DNA of 12,815 nucleotides, taken from the NCBI GenBank assembly GCA_903870185.1, contig CAIQCE010000245.1, positions 1 to 12,815 of the forward strand, given 5' to 3'. The notes beneath the pieces are model-generated. The model was given only the letters and a program-made list of their open reading frames with translations, made no database searches and had not been told where the DNA came from. Both the position numbers and the translations under genes were made by a program. Each line of letters opens with the position of its first letter. Position 1 is the stretch's first letter. The stretch comes from an uncultured Gammaproteobacteria bacterium. Lineage in GTDB: Bacteria; Pseudomonadota; Gammaproteobacteria; Coxiellales; Coxiellaceae. Of the stretch, positions 5,736 through 11,511 are shown piece by piece.

Positions 5736-6715
5736 TGATGGCTGGAAAAATTATTAAAAGCTCCTTTAATGCCCCCTGGTGGTTGAAACATCCTCTTTTA
5801 CAAACGAGTTTTGCAGTATTGGGAAGGGCGAGGCTTAGCACATTTACTTTTTGGGAAGAATTATCACTGCCGGACGGCGATTTTGTAGATCTTTGTTGGT
5901 TTGGTAATCAAGCTGAGGGACCTATTGCCGTTTTAATGCCTGGGCTAGAAGGAGGTATTCATGCGCATTATATTACGGCACTCGTAGAGCCCCTGATGAC
6001 CAAAGGTTGGCGAGTCGTAGTGATGCATTTTAGGACTTGTAGCGGTAGAATGAATCAATTGGCAAGAGGTTATGCCGCGAGTGATAGCGAAGATTTGGAA
6101 ATGGCAGCGGCCAGTATTCGAATGCAAAATCCCGGGGTTAATATGGTTGGGATAGGGTTTTCTTTGGGCGCTAGCGTACTTTTGAAGTCTTTAAGTGAAT
6201 TGAGTGAGCATTACTTTCCAAGCAGTTACTTCAGTGCTGCTGTTGCTGTTTCAGTTCCTTTTGATTTATCGGCTTCTGTTGATCAAATTCCACTTTTTTA
6301 TCAGCGTCGATTGTTGAAATCGATGAAGGAAAAAATTCGAGAGAAAATTAATGCTGGATTTGACATGCCTGTTACAATGAAGCAATTAAATGAGATACAA
6401 AATCTGAGAGAATTCGATCAAAAACTCACAGCTCCTTTGCATTTATTTGAAGATGTAGAAAGTTATTATCAAACGAGTAGTTGTCGATCTTTGCTTCATA
6501 AAATTAAAGTGCCTACTTTGATTATTCATGCAGAAGATGACCCTTTTGTTCCGAAGGCTTCTATCCCAACAGAATCGGAACTAGCAGAAAATATGGAATT
6601 ACGATTGAGTTCACAGGGAGGACATTTAGGGTTTTTAGGTTCTTATTTTTATTTAAAAAAGAGATCTTGGTTAACTAAACAAATATTGGAATATATAGAG
6701 CCCTTGAGGCAGTGA
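5726..6715 (+). CDS. YheT-type alpha/beta hydrolase
   Basis: A 329-residue cytosolic alpha/beta hydrolase of the YheT/ABHD1-3 branch. Matches to E. coli YheT include LPDGDFVDL (48-56), PGLEGGIHAHY (72-82), GWRVVVMHFRTCSG (94-107) and PTLIIHAEDDPF. The catalytic triad is visible: S146 in the nucleophile elbow GFSLGA (144-149), Asp in DDP (271-273), H300 in GGHLGF. Substrate is unknown; relatives act as esterases or lipases. The start is uncertain: ATG codons at 5726, 5735 and 5738 are all possible, none with a strong ribosome binding site. The one at 5735 overlaps the upstream TAA (TAATG) and the one at 5738 has TGGA 7 bases before it. Numbering here uses 5726. Confidence 0.92.
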   Translation: MELMMAGKIIKSSFNAPWWLKHPLLQTSFAVLGRARLSTFTFWEELSLPDGDFVDLCWFGNQAEGPIAVLMPGLEGGIHAHYITALVEPLMTKGWRVVVMHFRTCSGRMNQLARGYAASDSEDLEMAAASIRMQNPGVNMVGIGFSLGASVLLKSLSELSEHYFPSSYFSAAVAVSVPFDLSASVDQIPLFYQRRLLKSMKEKIREKINAGFDMPVTMKQLNEIQNLREFDQKLTAPLHLFEDVESYYQTSSCRSLLHKIKVPTLIIHAEDDPFVPKASIPTESELAENMELRLSSQGGHLGFLGSYFYLKKRSWLTKQILEYIEPLRQ

Positions 6716-6724
6716 GGAAGCATT

Positions 6725-7246
6725 ATGAGTACGAATGGATTCGTAGAGCAGGCACCTGATCTACAAAAAAAAGAAAAACATCTCCTTGAGGAACTTAGGA
6801 ATTTACGTCAAGCATATCGCCAGGCCAATGATGAATCACCTGAGATAAGTGTTAAATTAACATTGGCGCAGCGTTTTGCCGATGCTGTAACCGCCATGAT
6901 TGGTTCATGGAAATTTATTATTATTCAATCTACTTTGTTATTCATTTGGATTCTAATAAATATATCGGCCTATGTTAATCACTGGGATCCTTATCCCTTT
7001 ATCTTGCTCAATTTGGCGCTTTCATTTCAGGCAGCTTATGCGGCACCTTTTATTATGATGAGCCAAAATCGTCAGCAAGATATTGATCGAAAGTTCGCGC
7101 AAAATGATTATCAAGTGAATATCAAAGCGGAATTAGAAATCGAGCTTTTACATAAAAAACTCGATCAGCTTCGTGAAACAGAGGTATTGTATTTAACGCG
7201 GGCAGTGAAAGAATTAACGGATGTTTTGAATGCTACTAAAAAGTAG
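6725..7246 (+). CDS. DUF1003 family membrane protein
   Basis: A 173-residue protein matching the DUF1003 pattern: a charged N-terminal helix (about 12-35), ADAVTAMIGSWKFI (52-65) leading into membrane helix 1 (about 62-81), the diagnostic WDPYPFILLNLALSFQAAYAAP (from residue 87) forming helix 2, then the conserved MMSQNRQQDIDRKFAQNDY segment and a C-terminal coiled-coil-like helix (about 130-170). The molecular function of the family is not established. GAGGA (6714-6718) is 6 bases before the ATG and overlaps the upstream stop; the gap is 9 bases, so this looks like the last gene of the operon. Its stop codon TAG (7244-7246) is the second to fourth base of a palindromic repeat. Confidence 0.9.
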   Translation: MSTNGFVEQAPDLQKKEKHLLEELRNLRQAYRQANDESPEISVKLTLAQRFADAVTAMIGSWKFIIIQSTLLFIWILINISAYVNHWDPYPFILLNLALSFQAAYAAPFIMMSQNRQQDIDRKFAQNDYQVNIKAELEIELLHKKLDQLRETEVLYLTRAVKELTDVLNATKK

Positions 7247-7275
7247 GTTAGTGCCAAGCGTAGCGCGGCCTAACA
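7243..7275 (+). repeat. palindromic repeat family 1, copy b
   Basis: Differs from copy f (11459-11491) at a single base over 33. Outer arms GTTAG/CTAAC, inner GCC/GGC, core AAGCGTAGCG. Its first bases provide the stop codon of the DUF1003 gene. Confidence 0.85.
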
Positions 7276-7284
7276 TTCTTTTTT
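7243..7284 (+). terminator. repeat-derived terminator after the DUF1003 gene
   Basis: Family 1 repeat copy b (7243-7275) can fold as GTTAG/CTAAC (7248-7252 / 7269-7273) plus GCC/GGC and GCG/CGC inner pairs, and is followed by a T-rich run (7276-7284, one C). This resembles an intrinsic terminator for the upstream operon, with small bulges that weaken the prediction. Confidence 0.45.
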
Positions 7285-7285
7285 A

Positions 7286-7343
7286 TCAGGCCTGATTTAA
7301 CTGGATCCCCGCCCGCGCGGGGACGATGGCTTGGCGCCAAGCG
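7286..7343 (+). repeat. composite repeat block B
   Basis: Palindrome TCAGGCCTGA (7286-7295), hairpin repeat family 2 (7300-7329; stem CCCCGC 7307-7312 / GCGGGG 7317-7322, loop CCGC) and the perfect 14-base palindrome GCTTGGCGCCAAGC (7329-7342). Same element order as block A at 441-540 but without the inserted half repeat. It lies between converging genes, the usual site for dispersed palindromes. Confidence 0.8.
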
Positions 7344-7365
7344 ACTGGTGACTCAATAAAACAAG

Positions 7366-8550
7366 CTATTTTTTGCTTTTCTTATAATAAACACCACAAA
7401 TGCATAAATTAACAATACCCAATACTAAAACGGTTAATCCCAAAGGTAAGGTAGAATGAACCTCCCATTGTAAGACAAATGTTCCAATGATGGCTGCTGT
7501 CATAAACTCAAAAGCCCCTAATAAAGCTGCAGCGGTTCCAGCCATATCACCAAAGGGTTCAAGAGCACCTGCAGCCCCCGCACCAAAAAGTAATGAGCAA
7601 CTAAACCCCGCCATCCCCATCGGCACTAAAAATCCAGTTAGGCTCAGCCCTGCTATTAAATACCAGCTGATCATTAATGCTGCACTTAAAAGCATTCCAA
7701 TGCTGCCTAATAGAATTAATTTAAATATACTAATTTTTGAAATCATATGAGCTGCGGTTAAGCTGCCTGATGATGAAAGAGCTGCGATTAATGCGAAATA
7801 AAATCCAAAATGTGATTCTGGAACATGGAGATCTGAAATTAATAAGTAGGGGGAGCTAGAGAAATAGGTGAAAAAGACAGTGAGACCTGAGGTTGCGCAG
7901 AATCCGTAGGTGATGAAATTAATATTATTGAGGATTTTGTAATAACGTTTAAATAATTTTAAATTAAGTTTGACTTTATTTTGTGGATTTTGAGATTCTT
8001 TGAATTTTGATTTTAAAATTAAAAATGTGAATGCCCCAATGAGCGTCAGAAAAATAAAGGGAGCTCTCCAGTTAAATAGTAAGTTCAAAGAAGCCCCTAG
8101 AAATGGAGCGATTAAAGGTGAAATACAAACTACGGCATTAATATAGCTAAAAATTTTAGAGGCCTTTTGACCGGAATGGCAGTCCCTTACAATAGCGAAT
8201 GAAATCACAAGTGCTCCACAACCTCCAATGGCTTCAATAATCCGACCTAAAATTAAAATATTGATGCTGGGTGCTAGGCTACAGAGTAGGGAGCCTAGCA
8301 CATATAAACCAGTGCTCCACAAAGCAGGCAGTCTTCTTCCGTATTGATCTGACAATGGTCCAATAATTAATTGAGATAATCCTGTGAATACCATAAATAA
8401 GCTTAAGGTCAATTGTACGCGACCAGGGGTGGTATTAAATGAATGGACGATATCTGGCAGAGTCGGCACATAGATGTCTTGCGCCAGGGCTGATATCAAG
8501 ACCAGGGGCGCTAATAAAAATACCGTTTGAGTTTGAGATTTCTTCCACAT
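7366..8550 (-). CDS. MFS multidrug efflux transporter, Bcr/CflA type
   Basis: A 394-residue, 12-helix drug:proton antiporter of the inner membrane. Bcr/CflA features are D25-I-Y27-x-P29-x-x-P32 in helix 1 and the MFS motif A GPLSDQYGRR (64-73) after helix 2. The C-terminus ends in a short basic tail (KKSKK). Known relatives export bicyclomycin, chloramphenicol or other small compounds; the substrate here is unknown. The start is the ATG at 8548-8550 (MWKKSQT), with GAGAGG (8558-8563) 7 bases upstream. An in-frame opening extends to 8649 but its first residues are just translation of a palindromic repeat. It is a single gene, convergent with the DUF1003 gene and divergent from the fimV-like gene. 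Confidence 0.9.
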   Translation of the reverse strand: MWKKSQTQTVFLLAPLVLISALAQDIYVPTLPDIVHSFNTTPGRVQLTLSLFMVFTGLSQLIIGPLSDQYGRRLPALWSTGLYVLGSLLCSLAPSINILILGRIIEAIGGCGALVISFAIVRDCHSGQKASKIFSYINAVVCISPLIAPFLGASLNLLFNWRAPFIFLTLIGAFTFLILKSKFKESQNPQNKVKLNLKLFKRYYKILNNINFITYGFCATSGLTVFFTYFSSSPYLLISDLHVPESHFGFYFALIAALSSSGSLTAAHMISKISIFKLILLGSIGMLLSAALMISWYLIAGLSLTGFLVPMGMAGFSCSLLFGAGAAGALEPFGDMAGTAAALLGAFEFMTAAIIGTFVLQWEVHSTLPLGLTVLVLGIVNLCICGVYYKKSKK

Positions 8551-8612
8551 GGTAGACCTCTCTATGTGTATATTTAGGTTGTGTTTCTCAGGGGCGACGA
8601 TTTGGCTCAATT

Positions 8613-8645
8613 GTAGGTTGGTCCCGCGCGCAGCGCGGGCCAACA
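8613..8645 (+). repeat. palindromic repeat family 1, copy c (left arm of inverted pair)
   Basis: The most stable copy: GTTGG/CCAAC (8617-8621 / 8640-8644), one bulged T, then CCCGCGC/GCGCGGG with loop GCA, a 12-base-pair stem. Pairs with the inverted copy d. Confidence 0.85.
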
Positions 8646-8660
8646 ACAAAACAAGATAAC

Positions 8661-8692
8661 GTTAGCCCGTGCTGCGCTTGGGACTAACCTAC
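8661..8692 (-). repeat. palindromic repeat family 1, copy d (right arm of inverted pair)
   Basis: On the minus strand it has outer arms GTTAG/CTAAC, inner CCC/GGG and a core of AAGCGCAGCA. It lies 15 bases from copy c in opposite orientation, so the two together can fold into one long hairpin, as in REPIN elements. Confidence 0.85.
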
Positions 8693-8792
8693 ATTTAAGA
8701 CATTTGCTACATTAGCACTAATTGCTGTTCTGGGATAAATATGGCAAGCTTTCAGCCCTGTTGAATTAAGTGATTTCCAAGGAGATTGTTCT

Positions 8793-9647
8793 ATGAAGGC
8801 TCGAATACTCTGTTTCATGATAGCCCTATTTCCACTTTTAGCGCAAGCAGAGCTTGTTTCTGCAAAGGATTCCCCTGTTGACTCCAAGAAGCCACCAGTT
8901 CAGATTTTTGAGCAGGCTGATAGCGCTCTAGCGGCCGCTCCAGCCTTGCCTGTAGTGACGGCTCTACCCGCAGCAGCGCCTGTGATTCAGCCACAGGTTG
9001 CTACTCTTAAACATCAGCAGGCCAACTCTACGAGACACATTCAAGATTTAGAAGATCAGATGATACAACTTCAACAAAGCTATTTGTTGTTTCAGCAAGA
9101 AACTCGGCAGCAGGTGGATGTATTACAGCAGAAAACTTTGGCTATTCAAGCTGAAATTGAGCAACTGGCTGGCGTGTTTAAGGTATTGAATCAGCAACTA
9201 GAGCTGAATAAATCGGAACTCAATACACATGAGCGAGCGATCAATCATTTGAGTTCAGAAACTCTCACTCATTTTTGGACTCAGTTGATTCAATTTTTTA
9301 ATAATACGGATGAATTACTTTTATTGTTGAGTGCATTGGTATTATTAATGCTTTTAGCAATTGTTCGCCATTTTCGTCGTCATAGAAAACCTCCAAAATT
9401 AGTCGTGGTCAGACCTTCAGATCTTCAGTCAGAAAATCATGATTCTCTGGATGATACGAAAAATGAATATGATTTCATGGGTAGTTCTGAAGGTATTCCT
9501 GCTCAATTAGATTTAGCAAGAGCTTATATTGCTATGGAAAATTATGCCGGTGCACGAATGGTCTTGGAGAATGTTTCTGCAAAAGGTGATGCAGAGCAAC
9601 GACAAGAAGCTCGTGATTTATTGACTAAGATCCCTAGTGGACGATGA
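8793..9647 (+). CDS. fimV: short FimV-like protein (signal peptide, coiled coil, one helix, FimV C-terminal domain)
   Basis: A 284-residue protein: signal peptide 1-19 (cleavage after AQA), Ala/Pro-rich linker (about 42-68), Gln/Glu/Leu-rich coiled coil (about 75-150), membrane helix (174-191) followed by a basic patch, acidic linker, and the FimV C-terminal domain IPAQLDLARAYIAMENY...GDAEQRQEARDLL (235-277). Classic FimV is a polar hub for type IV pili and chemosensory proteins, two to three times longer with a peptidoglycan-binding LysM domain, which is absent here. Identity as the FimV locus rests on the C-terminal domain and the adjacent truA, as in Pseudomonas. AAGGAG 8 bases before the ATG is a strong ribosome binding site. 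Its stop overlaps truA (ATGA). Whether it still supports pili or polarity is unknown. Confidence 0.85.
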   Translation: MKARILCFMIALFPLLAQAELVSAKDSPVDSKKPPVQIFEQADSALAAAPALPVVTALPAAAPVIQPQVATLKHQQANSTRHIQDLEDQMIQLQQSYLLFQQETRQQVDVLQQKTLAIQAEIEQLAGVFKVLNQQLELNKSELNTHERAINHLSSETLTHFWTQLIQFFNNTDELLLLLSALVLLMLLAIVRHFRRHRKPPKLVVVRPSDLQSENHDSLDDTKNEYDFMGSSEGIPAQLDLARAYIAMENYAGARMVLENVSAKGDAEQRQEARDLLTKIPSGR

Positions 9648-10438
9648 GTGGTTCTGAGCGATTAGCTTTGGCATTGAGCTATAATGGTAGTCAATATCAT
9701 GGATGGCAGTCACAGAATGCTTTGGTGACGGTTCAGTCCTGTTTGGAGAATGCGCTTTCAGAAGTGGCAGATCACCCTGTATCGGTAATCTGTGCCGGTC
9801 GAACAGATGCTGGGGTTCATGCAACTGAACAAGTTGTTCATTTTGACACCTCATCTCATCGAAGTTCTTATGCATGGATGATGGGAACGAATCGATATTT
9901 GCCAGCTGATATCAGTGTGAAATGGGTGCAAGAGGTTTCAAGTACTTTTCATGCGCGTTACAGCGCTTTCTCCCGGACTTATCGATATTTGATTATCAAT
10001 AATCGCTCTCGCCCAGGTTTATTATCCAATGCCATTACTTGGCATTACCGACCCTTAGAGGCTGAAAAAATGGAAGAGGCCGCCCAAGATTGGATAGGTA
10101 CGCATGATTTTAGTGCTTTCCGAGGTGCAAATTGCCAATCTAAAACACCTATACGCAATCTTTATAGTTTAACCGTTAAGCGTCAGGGTGAAATGCTGGT
10201 CATTGAAATTAAGGCTAATGCTTTTTTGCATCATATGGTGCGTAATATGGTCGGTGTATTGTTGGAAATTGGGGCAGGTTTGCGCCCTGTGAGCTGGGCA
10301 AAAGAGGTGCTCTCACTCTTAGATCGAACAAAAGCGGGGATTATGGCTCCTGCAGAGGGGCTATATTTGGTCAAAGTTGGCTACCCTTTAGAATTTGGGT
10401 TGCCTGAGACTCCATCGGGCCCGTTCTTTTTGGGCTGA
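9644..10438 (+). CDS. truA: tRNA pseudouridine(38-40) synthase TruA
   Basis: A 264-residue homodimeric enzyme that isomerises uridines 38, 39 and 40 of the tRNA anticodon arm. The catalytic aspartate is D55 in AGRTDAGVHA (51-60). The N-terminal LALSYNGSQYHGWQSQ (9-24), the SRTYRYLI strand and the GTHDFSAFRG...IRNLYSL segment are family standard, as is HHMVRNMVGVLLEIGAG near the C-terminus. Length is normal. The ATG overlaps the fimV-like stop by 4 bases, so expression is coupled to it. In Pseudomonas trpF follows; here a 93-base non-coding gap leads directly to accD. Confidence 0.96.
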   Translation: MSGSERLALALSYNGSQYHGWQSQNALVTVQSCLENALSEVADHPVSVICAGRTDAGVHATEQVVHFDTSSHRSSYAWMMGTNRYLPADISVKWVQEVSSTFHARYSAFSRTYRYLIINNRSRPGLLSNAITWHYRPLEAEKMEEAAQDWIGTHDFSAFRGANCQSKTPIRNLYSLTVKRQGEMLVIEIKANAFLHHMVRNMVGVLLEIGAGLRPVSWAKEVLSLLDRTKAGIMAPAEGLYLVKVGYPLEFGLPETPSGPFFLG

Positions 10439-10531
10439 TTTTTGTTATCATGGCAAACTTGATTTCAAATTTATAGCCTAAGTTTTACGCTAATATTATT
10501 TAATTACTTGATTTAAATGGGAATTTTATAA

Positions 10532-11413
10532 ATGAGTTGGTTTAAGAAGATATTGCCTAAGATCAAAAGCTTTGAGAAAAAAGGGGTTCCTGAAGGTATT
10601 TGGAGTAAGTGCCCTGCCTGTTTGGCTGTTTTGTATCGCATCGAACTTGAGCGTAATCTAGAAGTTTGTCCAAAATGTAACCACCATCTTCGAGTGAGTG
10701 CCCGTAAAAGACTTAATCAATTTTTGGACCTTGAGGGTCGTGAAGAATTAGCCGTGCATGTGGAAGCAGTTGATCGTTTGAAATTTAAAGATTCTAAAAA
10801 ATATAAGGACCGATTGAGCGCTGCTCAGAAGAATTGTAATGAGCGAGAGGCTCTTATTGTTATGAAAGGGAAGGTCGAAGGAATCGAGTTGGTTGCTGCG
10901 AGTTTTGAATTTGATTTTATTGGGGGCTCGATGAGTGCCGCAGTAGGTGAGCGATTTGCGATTGCAGCACAAACGGCAATAGCGCAACGAATTCCATTGG
11001 TTTGTTTTTCGACTAGTGGAGGTGCTCGAATGCAGGAAGGGATTTTTTCATTATTTCAAATGGCTAAAACCAGTGCAGTTTTGGCGAAATTGGCGGAAGC
11101 TCGAATTCCTTATATTTCAGTTTTGACTGATCCCACAATGGGAGGAGTTTCGGCAAGTTTGGCAACACTTGGGGATTTGATCATAGCAGAACCAAAAGCT
11201 TTGATTGGATTTTCAGGGCCTCGCGTTATCGAGCAAACCATTCGCCAAAAATTGCCGGAAGGTTTTCAACGCAGTGAATTTTTATTGGAACACGGAGCTA
11301 TCGATATGATTGTCGATCGCCGAGAAATGAAAACTCGGATAGCTCATCTATTAGCAAAATTGACGCGACAGATTTGCTTGGCGCAGGTTGATGCCAAGCA
11401 AAGCGTGGCCTAA
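10532..11413 (+). CDS. accD: acetyl-CoA carboxylase carboxyltransferase subunit beta
   Basis: A 293-residue subunit that with AccA transfers the carboxyl group from carboxybiotin to acetyl-CoA, giving malonyl-CoA, the first step of fatty-acid synthesis. The N-terminal zinc ribbon has C27, C30, C46 and C49 at the E. coli spacing. The carboxyltransferase core shows GGSM (131-134), TSGGARMQEG (161-170) and DPTMGGVSAS. The ATG has GGGA 9 bases upstream; the AT-rich gap before it (10439-10531) probably carries a promoter, but no clear -35/-10 pair could be picked. Oddity: the last nine residues (285-293, Gln to Ala) and the TAA are encoded by a palindromic repeat, so the natural C-terminus may have been replaced by repeat insertion. 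Confidence 0.96.
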   Translation: MSWFKKILPKIKSFEKKGVPEGIWSKCPACLAVLYRIELERNLEVCPKCNHHLRVSARKRLNQFLDLEGREELAVHVEAVDRLKFKDSKKYKDRLSAAQKNCNEREALIVMKGKVEGIELVAASFEFDFIGGSMSAAVGERFAIAAQTAIAQRIPLVCFSTSGGARMQEGIFSLFQMAKTSAVLAKLAEARIPYISVLTDPTMGGVSASLATLGDLIIAEPKALIGFSGPRVIEQTIRQKLPEGFQRSEFLLEHGAIDMIVDRREMKTRIAHLLAKLTRQICLAQVDAKQSVA

Positions 11414-11414
11414 C
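11383..11414 (+). repeat. palindromic repeat family 1, copy e (inside the accD 3' end)
   Basis: Outer arms GTT (11387-11389) / AAC (11412-11414) and inner GCCA (11393-11396) / TGGC (11406-11409) flank a core AGCAAAGCG. It encodes the last nine accD residues and the stop codon. Confidence 0.85.
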
Positions 11415-11422
11415 TTTTTTTT
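11387..11422 (+). terminator. repeat-derived terminator after accD
   Basis: The hairpin of repeat copy e is followed immediately by eight Ts (11415-11422). This has the layout of an intrinsic terminator overlapping the end of the accD coding sequence. The stem has an internal loop, so strength is uncertain; some readthrough to folC would be expected if they share a transcript. Confidence 0.5.
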
Positions 11423-11458
11423 CGACACGCCTGAAGCGACCTGCAAAAGTGGCTTTGC

Positions 11459-11491
11459 GTAGGTTAGTGCCAAGCGCAGCGCGGCCTAACA
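11459..11491 (+). repeat. palindromic repeat family 1, copy f
   Basis: Canonical copy with GTTAG/CTAAC, GCC/GGC and core AAGCGCAGCG; one mismatch to copy b. It ends about 20 bases before the folC start, so in mRNA it would place a hairpin just upstream of the folC ribosome binding site. The 98-base accD-folC gap (11414-11511) holds this and the terminator only. Confidence 0.85.
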
Positions 11492-11511
11492 ACTATTACA
11501 AGGACGAACCA

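Noticed and set aside
8551..8649. N-terminal extension of the MFS transporter by 33 residues
   Set aside because: Its first residues are translation of palindromic repeat copy c, and the ATG at 8548-8550 has a good ribosome binding site and gives the normal family length.
10459..10496. accD promoter using TTGATT (10459-10464) and TAATAT (10491-10496)
   Set aside because: The spacing is 26 bases, far from 17, and no other pair at proper spacing matched well.
11298..11492. Minus-strand frame of 64 codons across the accD-folC junction
   Set aside because: It is antisense to accD and reads through two palindromic repeats; its start resembles the translated repeat seen before the MFS gene.
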